A stretch of DNA of 64,000 nucleotides. Source: G963666895 sp963666895. GTDB lineage: Bacteria > Desulfobacterota > Desulfovibrionia > Desulfovibrionales > Desulfovibrionaceae. The notes under the pieces are model-generated. The model saw nothing but the letters and a program-made list of their open reading frames with translations, searched no databases and was not told the origin of the DNA. Shown one piece after another: positions 32,802 to 43,494 of the stretch (its first letter is position 1; each line of letters opens with the position of its first letter). The stretch lies in NCBI GenBank assembly GCA_963666895.2, contig CAXXNS010000003.1:62001-126000 (forward strand), in the 5' to 3' direction. The position numbers were made by a program, and so were the translations under genes.

Positions 32802-32958
32802 TTTCCCGTCCTTGGTTGGCGTTGGCGGTCGTTTTTTCGGGGGATACCTTCCCCTATACCACAAAAAGATTCGGAGGCCATGTTTTTCCGCCAAAATACG
32901 GGAAGGTTGGTCACGGCGCGCGGATGGTGCTAACCTGGACACGACCACGGAGGAGCGC

Positions 32959-34041
32959 ATGAAACAGTCAGACATTTTCGACCGGGCGGCCGGGGCCGTG
33001 ATGGGCGCCTTCATCGGCGACGCCCTGGGCCTGGGGCCGCACTGGTACTACGACCTCAAGGCCCAGCGCCGCGACTACGGAGAGTGGATCGACGGGTACA
33101 CCGACCCCAAGCCGGGCCGGTACCACGACGGGCTCAAGGCCGGGCAGTCCTCGCAGGCCGGGTTCATCCTGGCCCTGACGATGCACTCCCTGGTGGAACG
33201 GGGCGAATACGACCAGGAGGACTTCTGCGGCCGCATGGACCGGGACCTGTTCCCCCTGCTGGACGGCAGCCCGGTCAGCGGACCGGGCGGGTACACCAGC
33301 CAGTCCATCCGCGAGGCCTGGCGGCGGCGCGTGGAGCAGAAGCTCCCCTGGGGAGAGACCGGCGGCCACGCCGACACCACCGAGGCCATCGAGCGCTGCC
33401 TGGCCATCGGGGTGCGCTACGCCCTGGACCCCAAGGCCTTGGCCCTGAACGTGAGTCGCAACACCGCGCTCACCCAGGTCGACGACACCGTGGTGTCCAT
33501 GACCGTGGCCTTTTGCGCGGTGCTGGGCCAACTGGTGCAGGGCCGCAGGCTGGACGGGACCATCGGCGGCAGGCTCATGAATCTGGTCAAGGCCGGGGAA
33601 CTGCCCTTCCACGCCGTGACCAGCGACGACCTCCAGCCGCCCAGGCCCGGGGATCCGGACCCGCCGCGCGTGGGCCGCTTCGCCTCACCGGACGCCCTGC
33701 TGTCGCCGTCCTTCATGGCCCTGGCCGCGGTTGACCCGGACATCCGCATCGAACCGGCCTGGAAGGTCTCCCTGGTCTACGGCATGCCGTGCGCCATCTA
33801 CCACATGCTCCCGGCCGCCTACTACCTGGGGGCCCGGTTCAGGAACGACTTCGAGTCGGCCGTGCTCCACTCCCTGAACGGCGGGGGCCAGAACCAGGCC
33901 CGGACCATCCTGACCGGGGCCCTGGTCGGGGCGCAGGTCGGCCTGTCCGGCATTCCGGAGCGGTTCATCAACGGGCTGGAAAAGCGGGACGAGTATATGG
34001 ACCTGGCCGCCCGTCTGGCCGACCAGGCGGCCGGGGACTGA
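32959..34041 (+). CDS. ADP-ribosylglycohydrolase-fold protein (J1-crystallin-like branch)
   Basis: 360 residues from ATG 32959 (GGAGGAG upstream). ARH fold marks: AAGAVMGAFIGDALGLGPHW, TQVDDTVVSM, and a late Gly-rich block LNGGGQNQARTILTGALVGA. Classical ARH enzymes have a GGDTDT metal site in that last block; here it reads GGGQNQ, so one Mg site is probably altered. This resembles the J1-crystallin/SelJ-type branch, of unclear activity, more than DraG. Divergent from the HD-GYP gene, followed by a terminator. Substrate unknown. Confidence 0.78.
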   Translation: MKQSDIFDRAAGAVMGAFIGDALGLGPHWYYDLKAQRRDYGEWIDGYTDPKPGRYHDGLKAGQSSQAGFILALTMHSLVERGEYDQEDFCGRMDRDLFPLLDGSPVSGPGGYTSQSIREAWRRRVEQKLPWGETGGHADTTEAIERCLAIGVRYALDPKALALNVSRNTALTQVDDTVVSMTVAFCAVLGQLVQGRRLDGTIGGRLMNLVKAGELPFHAVTSDDLQPPRPGDPDPPRVGRFASPDALLSPSFMALAAVDPDIRIEPAWKVSLVYGMPCAIYHMLPAAYYLGARFRNDFESAVLHSLNGGGQNQARTILTGALVGAQVGLSGIPERFINGLEKRDEYMDLAARLADQAAGD

Positions 34042-34066
34042 CCGCCTCATTTTGATCAGGTGAAAC

Positions 34067-34098
34067 GACGCCTGGAGCGATCCGGGCGTCTTGCTTTT
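34067..34098 (+). terminator. Terminator after the ADP-ribosylglycohydrolase-like gene
   Basis: GACGCC...GGCGTC stem-loop followed by TTGCTTTTT. Confidence 0.7.
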
Positions 34099-34204
34099 TG
34101 GTGCTTTGGTTTGCTTTAATCAGGCATCGTCATCATCGAGGTAATTATGGTGCCAGTAATATTGATATATCTATTGTATGTTCTTTAAGCTTGGGGGAGG
34201 AGTG

Positions 34205-35440
34205 ATGCCTGTAAATTTTGATATACATCCGGAGCAAGCCCAGCATTTAATTAATAAGCTCATAAAATTTTGTGGAAAGGACAAAATAGATAAAGGCATC
34301 GCTAGCTATATAAAGGGGTTGCAATGTAATCCTGGGATTTATGGGGAATATCTTCGTAATAGGCACCCGTGGTGGGCGTTATTGATAGAATTTGAAAAGG
34401 TTGTTGCTAGCGGTAAGTCGTTTAATAGACATATTCTCCACCCGGATGGCCGAATACAACATAAATGGTTTTCAATTCTGGAAGATGCAAAAAGAATTAG
34501 CGAAATGTATTCAATGATGACAGAGGATATCCGCAAGTTTTATAGAAATAATTTAGTAGATGACGAAAATGCAAGAAGCCATTTGTTTGAGTTAACTATC
34601 GCGTGGCATTATTTAAGAGCTGAACATGATGTCAAGTGGGTACAGTCTGGTGAAAAGAAACCTGAATTTGTGGTGTCAAAAGATGGTTTTGAATTCTGTG
34701 TTGAGTGTAAAAGGATAGGGCTGGGATCTTATAGGAAGATTAGGCATAATGATTTTTATCGTTTCTGTGATTTTTTGCTGCCTGTGCTTTCTCGTAGAAA
34801 TTTGATGGGGACAATCAATTGTGTTTTAGATGGTAGCCTTCCTTCACAAATCGAAAAACAAAAAGAGGTGAGTGATTCAATAATAGAAGCTGTTCAGGAA
34901 GGAAACGATAAAGTTGAGTTTGATTATGGAGAGTTAGATTATGAATTGACACAAGCAAACAACGTTATTGTAGACACGATTAAGATTTGTGATGAACTCA
35001 ATGAAAAAAAAGAAAAAGATGCTTTCGGTGTAGTTTTTACGGATTCTAAGTCAAATCACCCAATGAATCCGATTCAATTTACGTGTAGAAGTAAACAAAA
35101 GAATAAGTATGTAAAAAATATATTTAAGCTTATCAAAAAGGCGGCCAAAGAACAGTTAGATAAAAAAATGCCAGGACTTGTATCAGTTTTTTTGCCTGAA
35201 ATTGATGACTTTACAATACTGAAAGATGATGGTGGGTTGCCAGCGATAGCTACGGCTATTTTTTCTCAGGAAAGGTTCACTCACGTTGGTTGTATTGTAT
35301 TTAATTCAGATTCTAAAATAGATGTAGGACTATTTACGATTACGACATTTTCGCAAGCGTTAACTTTTAAGAATAGTGACTGTAAATTTGAATTAAAAGA
35401 AGGATTTCCTTTTTTGAACCAAGAAAAACAGAATCCATGA
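34205..35440 (+). CDS. Orphan protein with PD-(D/E)XK nuclease-like motif
   Basis: 411 residues from ATG 34205, preceded by GGGGGAGGAG; the ATG at 34178 has no ribosome site. The gene is strikingly AT-rich against its GC-rich neighbours, a sign of transfer. Residues 123-170 read as a PD-(D/E)XK core: Glu129 (SHLFELTIAWHYL), Pro153-Glu154 (KKPEFVVSKDG) and Glu167-x-Lys169 (FCVECKRIG). Downstream the protein is charged and helical with no recognised domain. Such nucleases occur as restriction or defence effectors, but with no partner gene here the role is open. Confidence 0.6.
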   Translation: MPVNFDIHPEQAQHLINKLIKFCGKDKIDKGIASYIKGLQCNPGIYGEYLRNRHPWWALLIEFEKVVASGKSFNRHILHPDGRIQHKWFSILEDAKRISEMYSMMTEDIRKFYRNNLVDDENARSHLFELTIAWHYLRAEHDVKWVQSGEKKPEFVVSKDGFEFCVECKRIGLGSYRKIRHNDFYRFCDFLLPVLSRRNLMGTINCVLDGSLPSQIEKQKEVSDSIIEAVQEGNDKVEFDYGELDYELTQANNVIVDTIKICDELNEKKEKDAFGVVFTDSKSNHPMNPIQFTCRSKQKNKYVKNIFKLIKKAAKEQLDKKMPGLVSVFLPEIDDFTILKDDGGLPAIATAIFSQERFTHVGCIVFNSDSKIDVGLFTITTFSQALTFKNSDCKFELKEGFPFLNQEKQNP

Positions 35441-35602
35441 GAAATGTGCGGAAAGGGGGTGGAAAAGTGTGGCCGGGCGTGGAAGAATGCGCAGGTCGCA
35501 GCGCGAAATGGATCAGCACGCAATCATCCCAAACCATCGGAGCCGCCACCGGGCCAAGGTCCCGGGCGGCCGCCGTGCATAAACGAGGAGAAAGAGTCCG
35601 TC

Positions 35603-36964
35603 ATGCCCATCGAGACCGTGAATCCGGCCACTGGAACCCTGGAAAAGCAGTACGAGGAATTCAGCCCGGAGCAGACCGTGGCCACCGTGGCCGCGGTGGC
35701 CCGCGCCTGGGAGTCCTGGAAGGAGACTTCGTTCGAGGAACGGGCGTCCTGCCTCAAGGCCCTGGCCGGACTGCTGCGCGAGCGGGCCGGGGACCTGGCC
35801 AAGGTCATGGCCCAGGACATGGGCAAGCCCATCACCCCGGGTACGGGCGAGGTCATGAAGTGCGCGGCCGTGTGCGACTTCTACGCCGAGAACGGCGCGG
35901 CCATGCTGGCCCGGCAGCCCGTGGAAGGCTGCGGCCGGACGTCCTACGTGGACTACGAGCCCCTGGGCACCGTGTTGGCGGTCATGCCCTGGAACTTCCC
36001 GTTCTGGCAGGTGGTGCGCATCGGCGCGCCCACGCTCATGGCCGGCAACACCATGGTCCTCAAGCACGCCTCCAACGTGCCCCAGTGCGCCCTGGCCCTG
36101 GACGAGGTGTTCAACGCCGCATTTCCCAAGGACGTGTTCCGCTCCCTGCTCATCGGGGCCGGGCAGGTGGAGACCGTCCTGGACCAGGACTCGGTCATCG
36201 GCGTCAGCCTGACCGGCAGCGAGGGCGCGGGACGGCGCGTGGCCGCGGCCGCCGGGGCTCGGCTCAAGAAGAGCGTCATGGAATTGGGCGGCAGCGATCC
36301 GCTCATCGTGCTTGCCGACGCGGACATCCCCCAGGCGGCGGCCACCGCGGCCCTGTCGAGATGCGGCAACACGGGCCAGACCTGCATCGCGGCCAAGCGG
36401 TTCATCGTGGCCAAGGAAGTGTACGAGGAGTTTCTCCAGGCCCTGAAGACCGAGATGGCCAAGCTCAGGGTGGGCGACCCCCTGGACAAGGACACGGTCA
36501 TCGGCCCCATGGCCTCGGCCCGGCTGCGCCACGACCTTCAGGACCAGGTGGACCGCTGCCTGGCCGCGGGCGGCAAGGTCGCGTGCGGCGGCGCGGTGCC
36601 GGACGGGCCGGGATTCTTCTACCCGCCGACCATCGTCACGGACGTGCCCCCGGAGGCGGACGTCTGCCGCGAGGAGCTGTTCGGACCCGTGGCCCTGGTC
36701 TTCAGGGTGGAGGACGCGGACCAGGCCCTGGCCCTGGCCAACGCCACCCCCTTTGGCCTGGGCGGATCCATCTGGACCGGTGACGAGCGCAAGGGCCTGG
36801 AGCTGGCCCGGCGTATCAAGGCCGGCACCGTGTTCGTCAACGGATTGGTGCGTAGCGATCCCAACCTGCCCTTCGGCGGCATCGGCTGCTCGGGCTTCGG
36901 CCGGGAGCTCGGCGCCTACGGCATCCGCGAGTTCGTCAACGTCAAGTCCGTGTGCGCGGGGTAG
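35603..36964 (+). CDS. NAD(P)-dependent succinate-semialdehyde-type dehydrogenase
   Basis: 453 residues from ATG 35603 (GAGGAG 12 nt upstream); the frame open from 35444 is an extension. Aldehyde dehydrogenase marks: PWNFPFWQVVRIGAPTLMAG, LTGSEGAGRRVAA (nucleotide binding), Glu227 in MELGGSDP, nucleophile Cys261 in GNTGQTCIAAKR, and EELFGPVALVF. The closest style is the Sad/GabD-like short succinate-semialdehyde dehydrogenases. It converges 3 nt from the end of the kamA operon. Oxidation of succinate semialdehyde from GABA would complete that pathway (inference). Confidence 0.85.
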   Translation: MPIETVNPATGTLEKQYEEFSPEQTVATVAAVARAWESWKETSFEERASCLKALAGLLRERAGDLAKVMAQDMGKPITPGTGEVMKCAAVCDFYAENGAAMLARQPVEGCGRTSYVDYEPLGTVLAVMPWNFPFWQVVRIGAPTLMAGNTMVLKHASNVPQCALALDEVFNAAFPKDVFRSLLIGAGQVETVLDQDSVIGVSLTGSEGAGRRVAAAAGARLKKSVMELGGSDPLIVLADADIPQAAATAALSRCGNTGQTCIAAKRFIVAKEVYEEFLQALKTEMAKLRVGDPLDKDTVIGPMASARLRHDLQDQVDRCLAAGGKVACGGAVPDGPGFFYPPTIVTDVPPEADVCREELFGPVALVFRVEDADQALALANATPFGLGGSIWTGDERKGLELARRIKAGTVFVNGLVRSDPNLPFGGIGCSGFGRELGAYGIREFVNVKSVCAG

Positions 36965-36967
36965 CGC

Positions 36968-39454
36968 CTACGCTCTTCCCCGCAGGAAAAAGCTCCTGTT
37001 CTTGCCCACGGTGATGCCCGGAACCCAGACCACCGGGCGACCGTCCTGGTTCAGGCTGGAGCCCTCGGGCGGCTCGAAGTCCGGGTTCATGGACAGGTAG
37101 TAGTCCAGGCCGTAGCCGTTCATGACGAATGCCGTGGCCTTGTCCGAGGTCTGGGCCGGGATGCCGGTCAGGTTGAAGTCCACGTCCCCCAGCGCGGTGC
37201 GCACCACGTAGAGCGGCAGCTCCCGGCCGGACTCGTGGCGGCGCAGGTGGGTGGCGATGTGGACCACGTCCGTGGCCTCCACGGGCCGCTCCCCGTTCAG
37301 GGCCAGCTGCACCGGCAGCCCGGCCACGTACAGGTGGTAGAGCTCGATGCCGATCTGGCGGCACTTGTAACACATGGCCTTCATCTCTTCGGGATTGGCG
37401 TTGACGTCCGTGAGCAGGATGATGTTGGCGTACACCGTGACGCCGCGCCCCAGAAAGGCGGTGATCAGGTCCCGGTGCGCGTCCTGGAATTCGGAGGAGT
37501 GCAGGAACTGGGCACTGATCTCCACGCGCAGGGAGTTGACCACGGTCAGGGTGTTCAAAGAGCAGATGCGGTCCACGACTTCCGGGGTGAGCAGCTCGGG
37601 CTGGTAGGTGAACTCCGCGCTGCGCAGCCGCAAAGAGATGACGTGGTCCACGTCCCGCAGCCGCGCGGCCAGATCCTCCACCGCGCCCAGCTTGTCCAGC
37701 AGGCCGTGCTCGGCCGAGGCCACCACGTCGCAGATGTTCGTGTCCGCGGCCAGGTAGTCCAGCCATTGGTCCATGTCCTGGTCCGCGCCCAGGTCCAGCT
37801 CCACGCGGGTGAGGTGGATGCGGTTGAGTGACGGAATCGGCGTGCTCACAACGGATTGGAGCACGCGCTGGTCGGCCTGGAGCATGTCCTGGGCCTTGGC
37901 CAGCCGCTCGGGGTCCAGGAAGGGTTCGGGCTCCTCAGCGTCCTCCAGGTGGCCCAGGAACAGGGAGTCGTCCCCGATCTTGGCCATGAAGGGCACGTCC
38001 AGGGTGCCGTTGGCATTGGCCTTGGCGCTCATGAGCGAGAAGTCGGGCGCGAACTTCTTGAAGTACTCCTCGCTGTAGGGCGTCCTGATCCAGATGTCGT
38101 CCGGGTTGCCCTCGTCGCGCCGCAGGGCCCAGCCGCTGGCGTTCCAGTCGATCTTGCCGATGGTGGTGGCCGTGCAGATGATGGGCATGGCCCGGTCCGA
38201 GCCGTAGGCCCGCAGGTGCGCGGCCGCCTTGTGCCCCTGGCTGATCTCGGTCCAGTAGACGTTGTTGCCCTGGATGGGGCTGCACGGGATGTAGATGTAG
38301 TGCATCTCGGACCCGGCCGCGCGCAGCTGGCGGTACAGGTCCACCAGCTCCGGACCGCGGTCGTTGCAGTCCTTGAGGAACGGGGTCTGGGTGTAGACCG
38401 ACACCCCGTTGGCCACCAGGTGGGAGATGATGTCCAGGCTGTAGTGGGACACCTCGTCCGGGTGGATGAAATGGGTGGCTACCTCGATGCGCTTGTGGTC
38501 CTTGGCCATGTCCCGGTTCTTCTCCACCAGGTATCTGAGCCAGAAGGCGTCTTCCTTGTAGAACATCTCCGGGTAGTAGGAGATGCAGCGCGAGGCGATG
38601 CGGATGGTCTGGATGTGCGGCATCCTGGACAGCCCTTCCACCGCGGTGATCAGGGTCTCCTTGTTCATGAGCGGCTCGCCGCCGGTAAGCACGATCTCCT
38701 TGATGTCCTTGGCCCCGGCGATGTATTGCAGGGCCTTTTCCACGTCGTCCGTGGTCGGGGTGGGCAGGTTGCGGCAGTCCTTGTGCTTGCGGAAGCAGAA
38801 CCGGCAGTACACCGGACAGCTCATGTGCAGCACGAAGATGGGCCGGTTCTGGTACATCTGCTCCAGGAGCCCCTGGTGGAACTGGCCGACCCAGGTGTTC
38901 TTGTGCCCGGTCTGGTCCAGCTCCTGGACGAAGGGCATGAACTGGTAGGCCACGTCCCGGGACAGCCGGGACTGCCGGATCACGTGCCGGGACAGGCGCA
39001 CCGGGTACTGCTCGATGACCGCCTGCAGGTTCTCTCGGTCCTCGGCGGGCACCGTGACGTTGGTCAGGTGCTCGAACTGCTCCACGCTTTTGATGGCCAG
39101 GAACCCATTCCCGGGAATAATGACCTCCAGGATGGGCAGGAGGAACCGTTGGGGCAGGGCCAGGCCGTTCATCGCGAAGTCGGTCTGCCTGGTGTGGTTG
39201 GCGCTCTCCAACTGCTTGAGGATGGCCGCGAAAAAGGCCGGTTCGTCCGTTTCGCAACGCTTCAGCAGCCGCTGGAACCGCTCCTCCCCGGAACCTGTTC
39301 CCACCACCTTGGCCAGTGGGCCGAGAAAGGATTCCTCGCCGTACTTGTCCAGGTGCTCGACCACCGCCCCATGCAAGGCGTCCAGGTCCACCTGAACGGT
39401 TTCACCCGAGTACGCGAACCGCATCTCCAACGAATTCGTGCTGCTTATTTCCAT
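36968..39454 (-). CDS. kamA: KamA-type radical SAM aminomutase with duplicated second barrel
   Basis: 828 residues, about twice the usual lysine 2,3-aminomutase. The first barrel holds the radical-SAM cluster C213-x3-C217-x2-C220 (SCPVYCRFCFRKH), the SAM-binding GGE at 258-260 (VLTGGEP) and Lys434 (TIGKIDW), at the place of the PLP lysine. Residues ~545-765 are a second, degenerate copy: RIEVATHFIHPDE (322-334) aligns with RVEISAQFLHSSE (643-655), and ANGVSVYTQTPFL with GRGVTVYANIILL. In the copy the cysteines, GGE and Lys are lost. Family role: L-lysine to beta-lysine. The gene overlaps ablB by 10 nt at the end of the operon. Start ATG 39454 has only a weak ribosome site. Confidence 0.82.
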   Translation of the reverse strand: MEISSTNSLEMRFAYSGETVQVDLDALHGAVVEHLDKYGEESFLGPLAKVVGTGSGEERFQRLLKRCETDEPAFFAAILKQLESANHTRQTDFAMNGLALPQRFLLPILEVIIPGNGFLAIKSVEQFEHLTNVTVPAEDRENLQAVIEQYPVRLSRHVIRQSRLSRDVAYQFMPFVQELDQTGHKNTWVGQFHQGLLEQMYQNRPIFVLHMSCPVYCRFCFRKHKDCRNLPTPTTDDVEKALQYIAGAKDIKEIVLTGGEPLMNKETLITAVEGLSRMPHIQTIRIASRCISYYPEMFYKEDAFWLRYLVEKNRDMAKDHKRIEVATHFIHPDEVSHYSLDIISHLVANGVSVYTQTPFLKDCNDRGPELVDLYRQLRAAGSEMHYIYIPCSPIQGNNVYWTEISQGHKAAAHLRAYGSDRAMPIICTATTIGKIDWNASGWALRRDEGNPDDIWIRTPYSEEYFKKFAPDFSLMSAKANANGTLDVPFMAKIGDDSLFLGHLEDAEEPEPFLDPERLAKAQDMLQADQRVLQSVVSTPIPSLNRIHLTRVELDLGADQDMDQWLDYLAADTNICDVVASAEHGLLDKLGAVEDLAARLRDVDHVISLRLRSAEFTYQPELLTPEVVDRICSLNTLTVVNSLRVEISAQFLHSSEFQDAHRDLITAFLGRGVTVYANIILLTDVNANPEEMKAMCYKCRQIGIELYHLYVAGLPVQLALNGERPVEATDVVHIATHLRRHESGRELPLYVVRTALGDVDFNLTGIPAQTSDKATAFVMNGYGLDYYLSMNPDFEPPEGSSLNQDGRPVVWVPGITVGKNRSFFLRGRA

Positions 39455-40328
39455 GCCTGTTCTCTGTTGTGTTGGGGTTGTCGAAGATCCTTGAACCAGA
39501 CGTTCATGGATTCCAGGGAGCCGGAAATATTGGTGTTGCTCAGCAGGGTGCCGCCGAAGCCGTAGCCGCGCCGGGCAAAGGTGACGTTGATGGGCACGGA
39601 CAGGGCCCGCGAGATGGTGAAGGCCACGGCCAGGCCCATGCCGCGCATGTCGTGCTCCATGCGCTCCAGCAAATGGAAGGCCGCGCCGAATCCCCGGGCG
39701 TCCGGGAGCGAGCCGAAGTCGGTCATCTCGCCCTGGCCCAGGTCCGGGTCGGTCTCGCACCCGGCCAGGGCGACCAGGCCGCCGTGCGAGCGCGCGCCGT
39801 AGTAGAACACGTGGTCGGCCATGTTCTCGCGCAGATGGCCGGGGTCGTTGATGGGAAAGGGGTAGGTGCGGAAGGTGTCGTCGTAGAGCCGGGCCATCTC
39901 CTCGGCGTCGTCCGGGCCGAGGCGCTCGATGTCCCATTGGTCGGGCGGGTCCGGGGGAACCTCCCCGGCCTTGGCCCCGGCCAGGCGCAGGGCCAGCAGG
40001 GCCTGTTCCGGGTTCTGCTCGGTTTGGCGGGCCGGGTCCAGGAATCTGGCCAGGAACAGGCCGTGTTCCCGTGCCGTCCCGTGCTCCGCGGGATACATGC
40101 CGGGCATCACGGCCTCGACCACGTAGCCCGCCTCGAGAAAGAGATGCGCGCAGGATTGCGGCGCCTTGGCGAATATCTTGCCGTAGCCGTGCTCCCGGGC
40201 CAGTTGGTCCAGCGCACGGATGACCGCGGGCGCGTCCTGTGGGTCCAGCCGGGCCAGGTAGGCCCGGTCGGACAGGGGCCCGTGCAGGATCAGGGACCCG
40301 CCCAGGGCCAGGGCCGCGTCCGGCCTCG

Positions 40329-40332
<4 letters not shown>
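39445..40332 (-). CDS. ablB: Beta-lysine N-acetyltransferase (AblB/YodP-like GNAT)
   Basis: 295 residues. N-terminal half typical of AblB (LHGPLSDRAYLARLD, YGKIFAKAPQ, FLEAGYVVEAVMPGMY). The C-terminal half is GNAT-like: IERLGPDDAEEMARLYDDTF, YPFPINDPGHLRENM, then MTDFGSLPDARGFGAAFHLL as the acetyl-CoA loop region and INVTFARRGYGFGGTLLSNT at the end. Family role: acetylates the terminal amino group of beta-lysine, giving N6-acetyl-beta-lysine, either an osmolyte or, in Bacillus yod-type operons, a catabolic intermediate. It overlaps the thiolase by 4 nt and kamA by 10 nt, so a catabolic role is favoured. Confidence 0.85.
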
Positions 40333-41531
<1,199 letters not shown>

Positions 41532-41550
41532 CTTGAAATCCTTTGTGTTG

Positions 41551-42828
41551 TTATTTCGCCAATCCACACCAGCGGCTCAGGAACAGGGCGTAGGCCTTGG
41601 CCGTGTGGATGATGCTGTCCAGGTTCACGCACTCGTTGGCCCCGTGGATGTTCTTGGCCACGGGCCCGTAGCAGGTGGCCGAGCCGTTGCCGTAGGACAC
41701 GAAGGCGCGCAGGTCCGTGGTGCAGGTGCAGATGTATTCCTCGGCAGGGGAGCCGGTCAGGGCCTGGTGGCAGCCGCCCAGGGTGGCCAGGATCGGGTCC
41801 CGGGGGTCCAGGGTGTGGCCGTCGGACCGGAAGCCGTAGAAGCTCACCTCGGGCGGCTTGGCGGCCAGCCAGGGATCGGCCGCGGCGGTTTGCTCCACGC
41901 ATTTGCGGATGCGCTCGCATACGTCCCGGTAGCGCCGGCCCGGATAGTAGGACAGGCGGCAGTGCAGCTCGGCGGACGCGGGCACGGTGGACGGCCAGTC
42001 TCCGCCGCGCACGATGCCCACGTTCAGGTTCAGGGGGTGGGAAATGCTTTGGTAGGCGTCCGGGCTGGGCTCCTCGTTCATCTCGCGTTCCAGGCCGCGC
42101 AGGCCCTTGATGATGGGAAAGAGTTTCTCCACGGCGTTGGCCCCGGCCTTGGTGTCCAGCACGTGGTTGGCCTTCCCGGCCACGTCCACGCGGAACCAGA
42201 GTACGCCCACCTGGCTGGTGAGCAGGGTGGGGCCGAAGGGCTCGGGGATGAGCACGGCGTCGGCGTCATAGCCCGCGTCCAGGCAGGCCAGGGCCCCGTT
42301 GCCGCAGCACTCCTCCTCGATGACCGTCTCCAGGGTCACGTCGCCTTCCAGGGCGAACCCGGCGTGCTCCACGGCCTTGGCCGCGTAGGCCATGGCCGCC
42401 ACGCCTGCCTTCATGTCGCCCGCGCCCCGGCCGAACAGCCAGCCGTCCCTGATGACCGGGTCGAAGGGGTCGGTGTCCCAGAACTCCAGGGGCTCGGCGC
42501 TGACCACGTCCAGGTGGCCGTTGAACAGGGCGGTCCTGCCCCCCTGGCCCTGGCCCTTGATGGTGGCCACCAGGTTGTTGCGGCCGGACTGGGGGTCGTA
42601 GTCCCACGGCACCTCGGCGAACCCGGGATGGGACGACAGCCGGTGGCGGTCGATGGGCACCCGGACCGGGTCGTAGCCCAGGTCCATCAGGGCGCTCTCC
42701 ATGACGTTGACCACCGAGGTCTCGTTCTCCAGGGTGCTGGGCTCGGCCGTCAGCCGCATGGTCAGCCCGATGATGTCGTCGGCCAGGTCGTCCACGGCCC
42801 TGATGATGGTCTGTTCTCTGATGTCCAT
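41551..42828 (-). CDS. yodQ: M20 (ArgE/DapE-type) deacylase, YodQ-like
   Basis: 425 residues. Metallopeptidase M20 marks: FNGHLDVVSAEP with the first metal ligand and catalytic Asp, GRGAGDMKAGVAAMAYAA with the bridging Asp, VIEEECCGNGAL with the catalytic Glu pair, and YGNGSATCYGP then HGANECVNLDSI near the end with the last His. These proteins hydrolyse N-acyl amino acids. In this operon the likely substrate is 4-acetamidobutyrate (giving GABA and acetate). Corresponds to YodQ of the Bacillus kamA operon. Confidence 0.85.
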   Translation of the reverse strand: MDIREQTIIRAVDDLADDIIGLTMRLTAEPSTLENETSVVNVMESALMDLGYDPVRVPIDRHRLSSHPGFAEVPWDYDPQSGRNNLVATIKGQGQGGRTALFNGHLDVVSAEPLEFWDTDPFDPVIRDGWLFGRGAGDMKAGVAAMAYAAKAVEHAGFALEGDVTLETVIEEECCGNGALACLDAGYDADAVLIPEPFGPTLLTSQVGVLWFRVDVAGKANHVLDTKAGANAVEKLFPIIKGLRGLEREMNEEPSPDAYQSISHPLNLNVGIVRGGDWPSTVPASAELHCRLSYYPGRRYRDVCERIRKCVEQTAAADPWLAAKPPEVSFYGFRSDGHTLDPRDPILATLGGCHQALTGSPAEEYICTCTTDLRAFVSYGNGSATCYGPVAKNIHGANECVNLDSIIHTAKAYALFLSRWCGLAK

Positions 42829-42843
42829 GACAATCCTTGGCGG

Positions 42844-43494
42844 TTAAAAGCGGGGCAGCTCTCCCTGGGCCACCGTGAAGTCGGCCCCGGTCCTGGTCCG
42901 GACGTCCTCCAGGTCCGCGTCCTCGGCCAGCTCCCGCAGGACCAGGCCCTGCCCGGTCACGTCCATGACCGCCAGCTCGGTGATGATGCGGCTGACGCAG
43001 CCCTTGGCCGTCAGGGGCAGGGTGCAGCGCTCCAGGATCTTGGGCCCGCCCTTGCGCGTGCAGTGGGTGGTCATGACCACCACGCGCCGGGCCTTCTGGG
43101 CCAGCTCCATGCCGCCGCCGATGCCTGGGGCGAACTTGCCCGGGATGATCCAGTTGGCCAGGTCGCCGTTGGCCCCGACCTCCAGGGTGCCCAGAAAGGC
43201 CACGTCCAGGCGGCCGCCGCGGATGATGGAGAAGGACAGGGCGCTGTCGAAGAACGAGGCCCCGGCGATCGTGCCCACGTAGTCCCCGCCCGCGTCGATG
43301 AGCATGGGGTGGGCCTTGTCCGCGGCGGCGTGGCCGCTCATGCCCAGCACGCCGTTTTCCGAATGCACCAGCACCGGGACGTCCGGGGACAGGTGCTGGA
43401 GGATCAGGGCGGGCAGGCCGATGCCCACGTTGATGACCTGGCCGGGCTCGAGGTTCCTGGCCGCGCGGGCCGCGATCTTATGCTTGGCTGACAT
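42844..43494 (-). CDS. yodR: 3-oxoacid CoA-transferase, beta subunit (YodR-like)
   Basis: 216 residues. Beta-subunit motif VLVHSENGVLGMSG with the CoA-accepting Glu, preceded by GQVINVGIGLPALIL, and GGGMELAQKARRVVVMTTHC in the middle. It overlaps the alpha subunit by 17 nt. Together they would load CoA onto 3-keto-6-acetamidohexanoate, possibly taking it back from 4-acetamidobutyryl-CoA. Confidence 0.88.
   Translation of the reverse strand: MSAKHKIAARAARNLEPGQVINVGIGLPALILQHLSPDVPVLVHSENGVLGMSGHAAADKAHPMLIDAGGDYVGTIAGASFFDSALSFSIIRGGRLDVAFLGTLEVGANGDLANWIIPGKFAPGIGGGMELAQKARRVVVMTTHCTRKGGPKILERCTLPLTAKGCVSRIITELAVMDVTGQGLVLRELAEDADLEDVRTRTGADFTVAQGELPRF

Noticed and set aside
35444..35602. 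N-terminal extension of the aldehyde dehydrogenase
   Set aside because: Low-complexity Pro/Gly/Lys sequence with no homology to the family; ATG 35603 starts at the normal family N-terminus.
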